Shown here one piece after another: positions 9,501 to 13,606 of a stretch of 13,606 bases of DNA. Every line of letters begins with the position of its first letter. Within the stretch, counting starts at the first letter, position 1. Where the stretch lies: the NCBI GenBank assembly GCA_002887195.1, contig PJAB01001566.1, positions 1 to 13,606 of the forward strand, given 5' to 3'. The translations under genes were made by a program, and so were the position numbers. A model generated the notes under the pieces. That model ran no database searches, had not been told where the DNA came from, and saw only the letters and a program-made list of their open reading frames with translations. This DNA comes from Chrysochromulina parva (Eukaryota; Haptophyta; Prymnesiales; Chrysochromulinaceae).

Positions 9501-9761
9501 AACTGGGCAGGTGGAGCTGATTGCCACTGATTGGGCAGGTTGAGCTGCTCCTGATTGCATCTGATGACGCGCCGAACTGAGCAGGTGGAGCTGCTCCTGA
9601 TTGCATGTGATTGCCTCTCTGAGCAGGTGGAGCTGCTCCTGCGGAAGGTGGCTGTACAGTCGAGCACACGGCTCGACGAGGACATGCTCGTGCGTCGGAT
9701 CGGCGCGATGCTTCAGGAGAAGTTGCAGGAGAAGCGGCCCGAGGAGCTCCAGAAGCTCTGA
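543..9761 (+). CDS. TRP-family cation channel with N-terminal ankyrin repeats (29 exons, about 1318 aa)
   Basis: Joining 29 exons gives 3957 coding bases, 1318 residues plus TGA, with all splice phases agreeing. Order of domains: Ser/Ala-rich leader (1-115); ankyrin repeats, for example MTRLMKACAKGNLEVV (about 123-138), STPLHWAAYSG, DESMPIHLAARYG, NTPLHESAVEN, GGYTPLLAAIEYGQLDVV (about 331-350) and GAVSLALSAGHLDVLVALLE (about 500-522); a pre-S1 hydrophobic helix (about 762-783); S1 (813-832); S2 (841-861); FNVLDM leading S3 (878-898); S4 with AWLRLLQIL (917-934); linker GPLLLMAIRMLEDLWQ; S5 (954-973); an acidic outer-pore loop; pore helix VWSVLGLL; S6 ending LLLLNLLIARFAK (to 1053); the TRP helix TFDMVYENVDSNFKVAFARV (1054-1073); and an acidic, coiled tail. 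TRP channels are tetrameric cation channels of plasma or organelle membranes. The layout is closest to TRPC-like channels, but ligand and ion selectivity cannot be read from this. Exon 10 and the splice sites of introns 2 and 11 are the least certain parts. Confidence 0.82.
940..1085 (+). repeat. Intron 1, bounded by two copies of the exon 2 start
   Basis: The intron opens GTAACTGGAGGTTGTGATGG and exon 2 opens GTAACCTGGAGGTCGTGACG, which are near identical with one indel and two or three substitutions. Between them lie two and a half copies of a 20-base unit (GGAGGCTGATTGTAATCGTT, about 963-1015), then short CTGATGACCTCTATG repeats, ending in CTGATGACCTCCCTCATCAG. The intron is thus flanked by a direct repeat of about 23 bases whose left copy supplies the donor. 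Confidence 0.75.
1437..1626 (+). repeat. Five tandem 38-bp units at the end of intron 3
   Basis: The unit starts GCGGTCCTTGATTGCATC and ends TTGCCTCCATCATCAG. Five copies, four identical and one with a single change, run directly into exon 4, whose first bases are GCGGTCCTCGAC. Each unit therefore joins a complete acceptor module to the first eight bases of the exon, giving four decoy acceptors before the one used. 38 is not a multiple of three, so use of an upstream copy would shift the frame. Confidence 0.85.
1704..1879 (+). repeat. Intron 4 with imperfect acceptor-like repeats
   Basis: The intron starts GTACGGCGCTCG, matching the first bases of exon 5 (GTACGGCAAGCC). It then carries two to three copies of a unit of about 47 bases containing CTGATGACGTCCCTCATCGG, where the terminal AG has become GG, and ends with the intact module CTGATGACGTTCCTCATCAG. 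The degenerate copies look like acceptors that lost their AG. Confidence 0.6.
1960..2334 (+). repeat. Intron 5: exon 5 copy, nine inverted module copies and a copy of the exon 6 start
   Basis: At about 1991-2028 a degenerate copy of the second half of exon 5 is visible (GCGGCGCTCATTGCCTTCGA against GCGGCGCTCATCGCTTTCGA). From about 2031 to 2230 there are nine copies of a unit of about 23 bases around GATGAGGGACGTCATC. This is the reverse complement of GATGACGTCCCTCATC, the core of the acceptor module seen in plus orientation in intron 4. At 2241-2263 the first 23 bases of exon 6 appear (AACACGCTCGGCAACACCCC and on), preceded by CTCAG. Two 26-base repeats with TTGATTGCATGCATCATCAG follow, and then exon 6 proper at 2335. 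Confidence 0.75.
2413..2560 (+). repeat. Intron 6 containing a copy of the joined exon 6-exon 7 sequence
   Basis: At 2469-2511 the intron reads as the end of exon 6 (GTCCACCTGTTCGTGAGTCAG, one base shy of a full match block) directly followed by the start of exon 7 (GTGGGCAAACTTGAGGCCCT), with only a few differences from the real exons at 2390-2412 and 2561-2580. It is bounded on its left by a GTACGTTGATT donor and a second-family element (from 2442), and on its right by CTGATGACC repeats ending in CATCAG. Confidence 0.75.
2609..2703 (+). repeat. Three 30-bp coding repeats in exon 7
   Basis: Three tandem copies of a 30-base unit encode SNMAEIGGDR, SNMAEIGGDR and SNLEEIGGDR. The unit length keeps frame, so this is a coding minisatellite inserted between ankyrin units. 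It is followed by a Gly-rich stretch. Confidence 0.85.
2836..3116 (+). repeat. Intron 7: three units of about 76 bp, each with an acceptor module
   Basis: The repeated unit starts near TTTCGTCGATTTCGTCAAAG, passes through GATCTGAATGGCC and GAGTGCCCT, and ends in a TTGCCTCCCTCATTAG-type module. Copies begin at about 2853, 2929 and 3006. The intron donor is GTACGC and exon 8 starts GTACGG, so the GTACG is present at both ends. The AG used is TTAG, shared with intron 23. Confidence 0.75.
3238..3546 (+). repeat. Intron 8: six tandem units of about 53 bp carrying both a donor and an acceptor
   Basis: After the end of exon 8 (GATGGGCTCGGAGCCG then GTGAGAG), the same 20 bases of exon end plus a 33-base stretch from GTGAGAGTGC to CTTCATCAG repeat in tandem. 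The 33-base parts lie at 3238-3270, 3291-3323, 3344-3376, 3397-3440 (with an 11-base internal duplication) and 3461-3493; a diverged last unit is 3494-3546. Each unit is a complete miniature 'exon-donor-acceptor' cassette. The 20-base pseudo-exons are not multiples of three, so the simplest product skips them all. Confidence 0.85.
3597..3737 (+). repeat. Intron 9 with three copies of the exon 9 end, one used as the acceptor
   Basis: Exon 9 ends CCTCCCCACGTGCCAG followed by GTGATTGCCACTGATGGCC. An intronic copy (about 3653-3688) reads CCCTCCCCCGCGTACCAG and is followed by the same GTGATTGCC run. A third copy (3722-3737, CTTCCCCACGTGCCAG) is the acceptor of exon 10. A sequence that was an exon end has apparently been reused as a 3' splice site. 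Confidence 0.7.
3780..3868 (+). repeat. Four 18-bp coding repeats in exon 10
   Basis: The unit CAGGGCCTCTCTTCACAG, with small changes, occurs four times and encodes QGLSSH, QGLSSQ, QGLSSP and QGLASR in frame. The stretch is low complexity and lies where an ankyrin unit might be expected. It is also the least secure part of the gene model. Confidence 0.7.
4440..4602 (+). repeat. Intron 12: copies of exon 12 end and exon 13 start plus a second-family element
   Basis: The exon 12 end (AACGCTCGTCTCTTCACAGC) is repeated in whole or part three times to about 4515. It is followed at once by a diverged copy of the exon 13 start: GAAGCGAGCGCCTCTGATCT occurs in the intron near 4537 and in exon 13 near 4620. 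The intron then ends in a second-family element (TGTAAGTGCTCAGCACGGCG to CTCTCCCCACAG). Confidence 0.7.
4928..5117 (+). repeat. Intron 14: three extra copies of the exon 15 start, each with an acceptor module
   Basis: The first 34 bases of exon 15 (AACCCGTGCCTGATGGCGTT and on to CTCGCCGGCT) occur at 4928, about 4992, 5057 and finally 5118. The copies are separated by TGATTGCATGTGATTGTGTT followed by CCTCATCAG. Only the last copy continues into open coding sequence. Confidence 0.85.
5633..5758 (+). repeat. Intron 16: two extra 63-bp copies of exon 17 start plus acceptor
   Basis: Units 5633-5695 and 5696-5758 are identical but for one base. They begin GTCTTCGTCTCCCAACCCCT, the start of exon 17, run through TATGAGCATCTGCATG, and end CTGATTGCCTCCCTCATCATCAG in two overlapping parts (module plus an extra ATC). 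Exon 17 follows with the same first 40 bases. The unit is a multiple of three but holds an in-frame TGA. Confidence 0.85.
6606..6899 (+). repeat. Intron 20: microsatellite-like TGATGACTGC array and duplicated acceptor
   Basis: A ten-base unit TGATGACTGC is repeated about six times (6786-6845). On both sides lies a copy of ATGTTGGCGCATCGCAG followed by GCGCTG, at about 6767-6788 and 6882-6905, the second being the true start of exon 21. The array thus appears to sit between two copies of the acceptor and exon start. Confidence 0.75.
6975..7202 (+). repeat. Intron 21: 81-bp duplication of exon 21 end and donor; acceptor made from an exon-end copy
   Basis: Bases 6975-7030 (CTGATGGCCATCCGGATGCT and on, GGCAG then GTGATGAGGC) recur at 7056-7111 with a few changes. 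The intron then carries alternating CTGATTGCGTCTCTAATTGC repeats and ends GGGCCTGTGGCAG at 7202, a third copy of the exon end, immediately before exon 22 (TTCATCATGC). Confidence 0.75.
7326..7573 (+). repeat. Intron 22: copies of exon 22 end and a joined exon 22-23 sequence
   Basis: The end of exon 22 (GGCACTGTCGACCTAACTGA to GCCGCAGAG and GTGACGAA) is repeated at about 7357-7401 and in degraded form up to 7470. At 7471-7505 GGCGCAGAG is followed directly by GTGGCGAGCGTGTGGAATGT, which is the start of exon 23 (GTGGCAAACGTGTGGAGTGT) without an intron. The intron ends CTGATCAG. Confidence 0.75.
7678..7851 (+). repeat. Intron 23 with CCTACCTCCC-type pyrimidine repeats
   Basis: The donor is GTACTGATTGCCACTGATTG. 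After a short CTGATTGC run, the intron has 90 bases of C/T-rich repeats (variants of CCCTACCTC, 7758-7845) ending CTAATTAG. It is the only intron dominated by a long polypyrimidine tract. Confidence 0.65.
7925..8138 (+). repeat. Intron 24: second-family head, joined-exon remnant and GTCTGAGGGC repeats
   Basis: After donor GTACGTTGATTGCC and a second-family head, bases 7994-8014 read CGCGCTTCGTCAAAAACCT, resembling exon 24 end (CGCTTCGCCAAG) joined to exon 25 start (ACCTTTGAC) with one extra A. Then come about five GTCTGAGGGC units and an acceptor TTGATTGCATGCATCATCAG identical to the repeats in intron 5. Confidence 0.65.
8540..8740 (+). repeat. Coding minisatellites in exon 26
   Basis: A 60-base unit is present twice (8540-8599 and 8600-8659, encoding 20 residues around DEARHQRLxEEAERR). 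A shorter unit with ATGGCTGAGGGGCATCCT is present twice around 8695-8740. Both keep the frame. Confidence 0.8.
8803..8957 (+). repeat. Intron 26: tandem pair of exon 27 start plus second-family element
   Basis: Two units, 8803-8877 and 8878-8957, each begin with a copy of the exon 27 start (GTGGGYC...CATTGGAGCTC) followed by CTCGTATGGGC and a second-family element ending CCCCACAG. The real exon 27 follows with GTGGGTCGCATTAGAGGTG. The first unit has 75 bases and no stop in the exon frame. Confidence 0.8.
9023..9142 (+). repeat. Intron 27 bounded by copies of exon 28 start with an internal exon 28 copy
   Basis: The donor GTAAGCTGCTCGGCC matches exon 28's first bases GTACGCTGCTCGATC. At about 9074-9122 the intron has TGCGATTCGTCACTGTGC and following bases, a diverged copy of exon 28 (TGCGATTCGTCACCGTGC at 9167). 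Modules ending CCCCATCAG and CCCCGATCAG are present; the second is used. Confidence 0.7.
9244..9626 (+). repeat. Intron 28: donor-side tandem units and three joined exon 28-29 copies
   Basis: Units 9244-9291 (48 bp) and 9292-9341 (50 bp) start GTGGGTGTAACGCCTTGATT and end with a copy of the exon 28 end (CGCCAGATTGGGCAG). Further on, the exon 28 end runs straight into the exon 29 start (GTGGAGCTGCTCCTG) in three diverged copies, at about 9495-9519, 9530-9553 and 9565-9599. The last module (TGATTGCCTCTCTGAGCAG) precedes exon 29 at 9627. Confidence 0.75.
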
Positions 9762-9854
9762 GGCTGAGTGACGAAGCGGCCCGAGGAGCTCCAGAAGCTC
9801 TGAGGCTGAGTGACGAAGCGGCCCGAGGAGCTCCACGATGAAGCTCTGAGTGAC
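9731..9854 (+). repeat. Three 42-bp tandem copies across the TRP stop codon
   Basis: Units 9731-9772, 9773-9814 and a diverged 9815-9854 begin GAAGCGGCCCGAGGAGCTCC and contain AAGCTCTGAGGCTGAGTGAC. The first contains the end of the coding sequence and its TGA; the others lie in the 3' untranslated region. 42 is a multiple of three, so loss of the first stop would read into a second copy with the same stop. Confidence 0.85.
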
Positions 9855-10566
9855 TGAGACGTCGCGCGCGTGAAACGCTGACGTCTGCGGTCTGGCATGG
9901 AGCAGCGATGAGGATAACTCCGTGCGTGCTTAACATGCTGTACGCTCTACAGTAAACAAGTGAGTCAAATTTGAACAACTTAGTTTGAACAACTTAGTTT
10001 TATCGGGTCCGCCAACGAGAAATCATCGCCGACTTGCGAGAAATACGTCCGCTTGGGATCGATGGCTAGTAAGTAGTATTCCGTGAGATGGCCACACGGG
10101 GATCAGGGCGTATCGAGCATCCTTCGATCAGGTTCGATGCCATCGCGCGGTAAGGATTGAGTGTGGTTACTACTTACGCTCTCGCCACAGTACACACAGC
10201 TGTAACCGCCGCGCACAGCGCAGCCACCGCCACCGGCGGTCTGCACCGGTGTATTACAGCCGAGCCGTACACGCGAATTACAGTTAGCCATGCAATTAGC
10301 GCTCAGAGACACACATACGCACACCCTCGAAGTCCGAAGACGAAGTGAGAGACCTGCGCGCTCTGGCTCGACTCTGGTCCCCCCTCCACACGCTCGGGCT
10401 CGCGCTCCCGAACCCCCGCACCCTCATGCACGCCCCGGCACCTTCTGCCCCCTGGCTGCCCTCCGCGCTCGCACTCCGCTTTGCTCCCTGCGCGCGCTCC
10501 CCCTGTCCGCGCTCTCGTGCACCTCCCCCCTGACTGCACCCCAGCCACACACAGCGACCCTCATCA
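9762..10566. other. Convergent intergenic region, probable 3' untranslated sequence of both genes
   Basis: After the stop-codon repeats there is a relatively AT-rich stretch (9915-10080), including two tandem copies of TTGAACAACTTAGT at 9971-9984 and 9985-9998. No AATAAA is present; TGTAA occurs at 10200. From 10340 to 10560 the plus strand is C/T-rich and holds open frames in several phases, but none resembles a known protein. I see no gene, RNA gene or mobile element here. Confidence 0.5.
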
Positions 10567-13500
10567 TCATAGCCCTCTGCGCACGCCGTCCATCTCATCA
10601 CAGGTGGTGTGTCCGACATGCAGGGACCTGGCGACCTCTTCCTCCTGCGAGAGCGCCACTGCGCAGCGACGTGTCTCAGGGTGCTCCGGCCCGAGGACGG
10701 TCCTCATGCGCTCGAGGGCCGCTTTCAGCGGGCTGAGCCCTCCGCCTGCCGCGCACTCGAGCCGGGCGTGGACGGCCTCAAGCATGAGCGTTATGCCCAC
10801 TGTCGGGCCCAGCGCCGCACGCGCCGTGCTGAGCACGCGTGCATCCACGAGCGCGCGGGCGCTCTCGATGCGGCCTTGCGCGCGGCGCACATCTGCGAGC
10901 CAGGCTTGCGAGCGCAGCCGGGTGCGCTGGCCCTCTGCGAGCGTCGCGGCGCAGCCGTCGTGTGCTTCGAGGAGCAAGGTCTCGGCCTCGCCCAGCCGGC
11001 CCTGGTCGTGCAGGAGCCGCCCGAGGTTGTTAATCGAGCCGAGGGTGCTCGGATGCCGATCGCCGAGCGTCGCACGGAACGCCTCGAGCGCCTCGCGGAG
11101 CAGCACGCCCGCCTCGTCGAGCTTGCCCTGGTCCTGCAGCAGCGTCCCCAGGTTATGAATCGACGTGAGGGTGTGCGGATGCCGATCGCCGAGCGTCGCA
11201 CGCTGCGCCTCGAGCGCCTCACCGAGCAGCACGCCCGCCTCGTCGAGCTTGCCCTGGTCCTTCAGCACCATCCCCAGATTATGAATCGAGACAAGGGTGC
11301 CCGGATGCCGGTCGCCGATCGTCGCACGCTGCGCCTCGAGCGCCTCGAGGAGCAGCACGCCCGCCTCGTCGAGCTCGCCCTGGATGTTCAGCAGCCCCCC
11401 CAGATTACAAATCGACGTGAGGGTGTGCGGATGCCGATCGCCGAGCGTCGCACGGAACGCCTCGAGCGCCTCGCGGAGCAGCACGACTGCGTCGTCGAGC
11501 TTGCCCTGGGCCTGCAGCAGCCCCCCCAGATTACCAATCGAGGTGAGGGTGTGCGGATGACGATCGCCGAGCGTCGCACGCTGCGCCTCAAGCGCCTCAC
11601 GGTACAGCACGCCCGCCTCGTCGAGCTTGCCCTGGGCCTGCAGCAGCCTCCCCAGACTATTAATCGAGACGAGGGTGTCCGGATGACGATCGCCGAGCAT
11701 CGCACGCCTCGCCTCGAGCGCCTCGCGGATCAGCACGCCCGCCTCGTCGAGCATGCCCTGGGCCTGCAGCAGCCTCCCCAGATTATTAACCGAGGCGAGG
11801 GTGCCCGGATGCTGATTGCCGAGCGTCGCACGCTGTGCCTCGAGCGCCTCGCGGTACAGCACGCCCGCCTCGTCGAGCTTGCCTTGGGCCTGCAGCAGCA
11901 GCCCCAGATTATTAATCGAGACGAGGGTGCTCGGATGCCGATCGCCGAGCGTAGCACGCTGTGCCTCGAGCGCCTCGCGGAACTGCACGCCTGCCTCGTC
12001 GAGCTTGCCCTGGGCCTGCAGCAGCCCACCCAGATTATTTATCAACGTCAGGGTGTCCGGATGCCGATCGCCGAGCGTCGCACGCGTCGCCTCGAGCGCC
12101 TCGCGCAGCAGCACGCCCACCTCATCGAGCTTGCCCTGGGTGTGCAGCAGCAACCCCAGATTATTAATCGAAGCGAGGGTGTCTGGATGACGATCGCCGA
12201 GCGTCGCACGCCTCGCCTCGAGCGCCTCGCGGAGCAGCACGCCCGCCTCGTCGAGCTTGCCCTGGTCCTGCAGCAGCACCCCCAGATTATTAATTGAGAC
12301 GAGGGTGCCCGGATGCCGATCGCCGAGCGTCGCACGCTGTGCCTCGAGCGCCTCGCGGAGCAGCACGACTGCGTCGTCGAGCTTGCCCTGGGCCTGCAGC
12401 AGCAGCCCCAGATTATTTATGGAGGTGAGGGTGTCCGGATGCCGATCGCCGAGCGTCGCACGCTTCGCCTCGAGCGCCTCGTGGAGCAGCACGACCGCGT
12501 CGTCGAGCTTGCCCTGGGCCTGCAGCAGCCTCCCCAGATTACCAATCGAGGCGAGGGTGCCCGGATGACGATCGCCGAGCGTCGCACGCTGCGCCTCAAG
12601 CGCCTCGTGGAGCAGCACGCCCGCCTCGTCGAGCTTGCCCTGGGCCTGCAGCACCCCCCCCAGATTACCAATCGAGGCGAGGGTGTGCGGATGCCGATCG
12701 CCGAGCGTTGCACGCCTCGCCTCGAGCGCCTCGCGCAGCAGCACGCCCGCCTCGTCGAGCATGCCCTGGGCCTGCAGCAGCCCCCCCAGATTATTGATCG
12801 ACACAAGGGTGCCCGGATGCCGATCGCCGAGCGTCGCACGTTGAACCTCGAGCGCCTCGCGGAGCAGCACGCCCGCCTCGTCGAGCTTGCCCTGGGCCTG
12901 CAGCAGCACACCCAGATTATTAACCGAGGCGAGGGTGTCCGGATGCCGATCTCCGAGCGTCGCACGCTGCGCCTCGAGCGCCTCGCGGTACAGCACGCCC
13001 GCCTCGTCGAGCTTGCCCTGGGCCTGCAGCAGCAGCCCCAGAGCATTTATCGAGGTCAGGGTGTCCGGATGCCGATCGCCGAGCGTCGCACGCTTCGCCT
13101 CGAGCGCCTCGCGGAGCAGCACGCCCGCCTCGTCGAGCTTGCCCTGGTCCCGCAGCAGCCTCCCCAGCTGGTTCTGCAGTGCCGACATCGCCCGCTCCTC
13201 GCGCGGCATGCGCACCAGCGCCGCGCGGCCCTCCGCCGCAAGCCACTCGCGCAGCGACGCGCACACCGTCGCCGTCACCGCGCCGATGCCGCCCTCGAGC
13301 TGCGCCACCTCGGCCAGGATGTAGTCGCGGTCCTCGACCATGGTAATCTGCGCGTCGGCCGCGTCGATGCCAGCCACGATGCCCGCAATCTCGTCAAAGC
13401 CGTCCGTCAGCAGCGCCGCGAAGCCGTCCACATCCGCCGGCGCGAGCACCACGTGCAGCGTCGCGCCCTTGGCGAGCGCCTTGACAAGCTCGAACAAGCA

Positions 13501-13606
13501 CCACGCGCGCGTCATCGCGCCCGGCCCGCGGCGCATCCAGCGGGCGGGCGGCGCGCCGCGCTCGGGCAGCAAAAAGGGCTGATCGGGCGCGCGCCACTCG
13601 GCCGTG
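10567..13606 (-). CDS. TPR-repeat protein (kinesin-light-chain-like repeats) with N-terminal TIR-like segment, 5' end outside window
   Basis: The minus-strand frame is open from the right edge (first full codon at 13605) to TGA at 10569-10567, about 1012 residues, without introns. No convincing start codon lies inside, so the N terminus is missing. The first part reads WRAPDQPFLLPERG, then MTRAWCLFELVKALAKG and FDEIAGIVAGIDAADA. The SxxWCxxEL-like core resembles the third helix of TIR-type domains and often precedes TPRs in algal proteins. Next come about 17 near-identical 42-residue units with the consensus pieces ATLGDRHPDTLTSINNLG, LLLQAQGKLDEAGVL and REALEAQR, the pattern of kinesin light chain TPRs, followed by two decayed units and a tail ending DEMDGVRRGL. 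TPR solenoids bind peptides of partner proteins; the partner is unknown. Neighbouring units are very alike in DNA, suggesting recent expansion. Confidence 0.8.
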   Translation of the reverse strand, partial: TAEWRAPDQPFLLPERGAPPARWMRRGPGAMTRAWCLFELVKALAKGATLHVVLAPADVDGFAALLTDGFDEIAGIVAGIDAADAQITMVEDRDYILAEVAQLEGGIGAVTATVCASLREWLAAEGRAALVRMPREERAMSALQNQLGRLLRDQGKLDEAGVLLREALEAKRATLGDRHPDTLTSINALGLLLQAQGKLDEAGVLYREALEAQRATLGDRHPDTLASVNNLGVLLQAQGKLDEAGVLLREALEVQRATLGDRHPGTLVSINNLGGLLQAQGMLDEAGVLLREALEARRATLGDRHPHTLASIGNLGGVLQAQGKLDEAGVLLHEALEAQRATLGDRHPGTLASIGNLGRLLQAQGKLDDAVVLLHEALEAKRATLGDRHPDTLTSINNLGLLLQAQGKLDDAVVLLREALEAQRATLGDRHPGTLVSINNLGVLLQDQGKLDEAGVLLREALEARRATLGDRHPDTLASINNLGLLLHTQGKLDEVGVLLREALEATRATLGDRHPDTLTLINNLGGLLQAQGKLDEAGVQFREALEAQRATLGDRHPSTLVSINNLGLLLQAQGKLDEAGVLYREALEAQRATLGNQHPGTLASVNNLGRLLQAQGMLDEAGVLIREALEARRAMLGDRHPDTLVSINSLGRLLQAQGKLDEAGVLYREALEAQRATLGDRHPHTLTSIGNLGGLLQAQGKLDDAVVLLREALEAFRATLGDRHPHTLTSICNLGGLLNIQGELDEAGVLLLEALEAQRATIGDRHPGTLVSIHNLGMVLKDQGKLDEAGVLLGEALEAQRATLGDRHPHTLTSIHNLGTLLQDQGKLDEAGVLLREALEAFRATLGDRHPSTLGSINNLGRLLHDQGRLGEAETLLLEAHDGCAATLAEGQRTRLRSQAWLADVRRAQGRIESARALVDARVLSTARAALGPTVGITLMLEAVHARLECAAGGGLSPLKAALERMRTVLGPEHPETRRCAVALSQEEEVARSLHVGHTTCDEMDGVRRGL
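10950..13190 (-). repeat. 126-bp tandem coding array (about 17-18 units)
   Basis: In plus-strand reading the unit contains GATCGCCGAGCGTCGCACG, GCCTCGAGCGCCTC, CGCCCGCCTCGTCGAGCTTG and GCCCAGATTATTAAT-like bases at a fixed spacing of 126. The GATCGCCGAGCGTCGCACG block recurs from about 13073 down to about 11058 without change of register. Differences fall mainly at the residues after RHP (D, G, H or S), at position L/R/G before LLQAQG, and at E/D in KLDEA/KLDDA. Confidence 0.85.

Larger units (their letters stand above)
543..9761 (+). other. Exon-intron map of the TRP gene
   Basis: Exons: 543-939, 1086-1135, 1257-1340, 1627-1703, 1880-1943, 2335-2412, 2561-2835, 3117-3237, 3547-3614, 3738-4077, 4162-4218, 4326-4454, 4603-4734, 4812-4847, 5118-5296, 5380-5482, 5759-5922, 6017-6099, 6175-6355, 6476-6605, 6900-7010, 7203-7325, 7574-7677, 7852-7924, 8139-8320, 8488-8802, 8958-9022, 9143-9243, 9627-9761. 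Sites were chosen by protein continuity (ankyrin and TRP consensus), canonical dinucleotides and phase. Introns are 75-391 bases. Twenty-six are GT-AG; introns 11 (4219-4325) and 18 (6100-6174) fit only as GC-AG. Sixteen of the 28 internal exons begin with GT straight after the AG, so the local pattern AG|GT occurs at both ends of many introns. Where acceptor regions are tandemly duplicated, the last copy was taken because only it continues into coding sequence. Intron 2's acceptor could alternatively lie nearer 1163, but only 1257 keeps the ankyrin frame. Confidence 0.7.
8488..9761 (+). other. C-terminal cytosolic tail with charged coiled repeats (exons 26-29)
   Basis: Exon 26 contains two copies of a 20-residue unit built on DEARHQRLxEEAERR (60-base repeat, 8540-8659) and two copies of MAEGHP. 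Exon 29 is Leu/Glu/Lys-rich (MLQEKLQEKRPEELQKL) and could form a coiled coil, which in other TRP channels helps tetramer assembly. The stop TGA at 9759-9761 lies inside a 42-base tandem repeat. Confidence 0.65.

Noticed and set aside
9139..9978. A 279-codon minus-strand frame over exons 28-29
   Set aside because: It is made of translated intron repeats and antisense exon sequence, with no domain, and conflicts with the well-supported TRP tail.
10150..10190. A possible 41-base intron (GTAAGG to CCACAG) downstream of the TRP gene
   Set aside because: No coding sequence flanks it and it shares neither intron-element family; such short matches are expected by chance.
10609..12297. A 562-codon open frame on the plus strand opposite the TPR gene
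   Set aside because: It is the antisense shadow of the 126-bp array: any stop-free phase of one unit is stop-free in all of them. Its Arg/Leu/Glu-rich repeats match no family, while the minus-strand frame gives clear TPRs.
1..13606. Transposase, reverse transcriptase or long terminal repeats that could mobilise the intron elements
   Set aside because: No such coding sequence or long terminal structure was found; if the elements are mobile, the machinery is elsewhere in the genome.

Overview
The window looks like high-GC nuclear DNA of a single-celled eukaryote, most likely a marine microalga (haptophyte, pelagophyte or dinoflagellate type). This is inferred from three things: a gene with 28 short spliceosomal introns, an animal/protist-type TRP channel, and a kinesin-light-chain-like TPR protein of a kind abundant in such algae. 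The species cannot be fixed from the sequence. Nothing prokaryotic (operons, Shine-Dalgarno sites, CRISPR, IS elements) is seen.

Layout: (1) 1-250, minus strand, the 5' part of a SKP1-like (BTB/POZ-fold) gene that runs off the left edge. (2) 251-542, a short head-to-head intergenic region. (3) 543-9761, plus strand, one gene that I could rebuild as 29 exons and 28 introns with every phase consistent. It encodes about 1318 residues: N-terminal ankyrin repeats, a pre-S1 helix, six transmembrane segments with pore, a TRP helix and a charged coiled tail, i.e. a TRP-family cation channel. (4) 9762-10566, a convergent intergenic/UTR region. (5) 10567-13606, minus strand, an intronless reading frame with a WCxxEL (TIR-like) segment followed by about 17 near-identical 42-residue TPR units. 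It is cut at its 5' end by the right edge.

The striking part is the introns of the TRP gene (about 5.3 kb of intron against 4.0 kb of coding sequence). Most end in a 20-bp module of the type CTGATTGCCTCCCTCATCAG, which packs a branch-point-like CTGAT, a pyrimidine tract and the AG into one imperfect palindrome. A second, unrelated family (GCATGCAAG.GCTCA.CACGGCGC ending CCCCACAG) supplies the 3' end of five others. Many introns begin with, or are filled by, extra copies of the adjoining exon edges. At least four introns (6, 22, 24, 28) hold a degenerate copy of the joined exon-exon sequence, as if the unsplit ancestral exon were still there. Together this reads as a gene caught during massive intron gain by local duplication plus insertion of short splice-site modules. 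The neighbouring TPR gene has none of this. No functional link between the three genes is evident.
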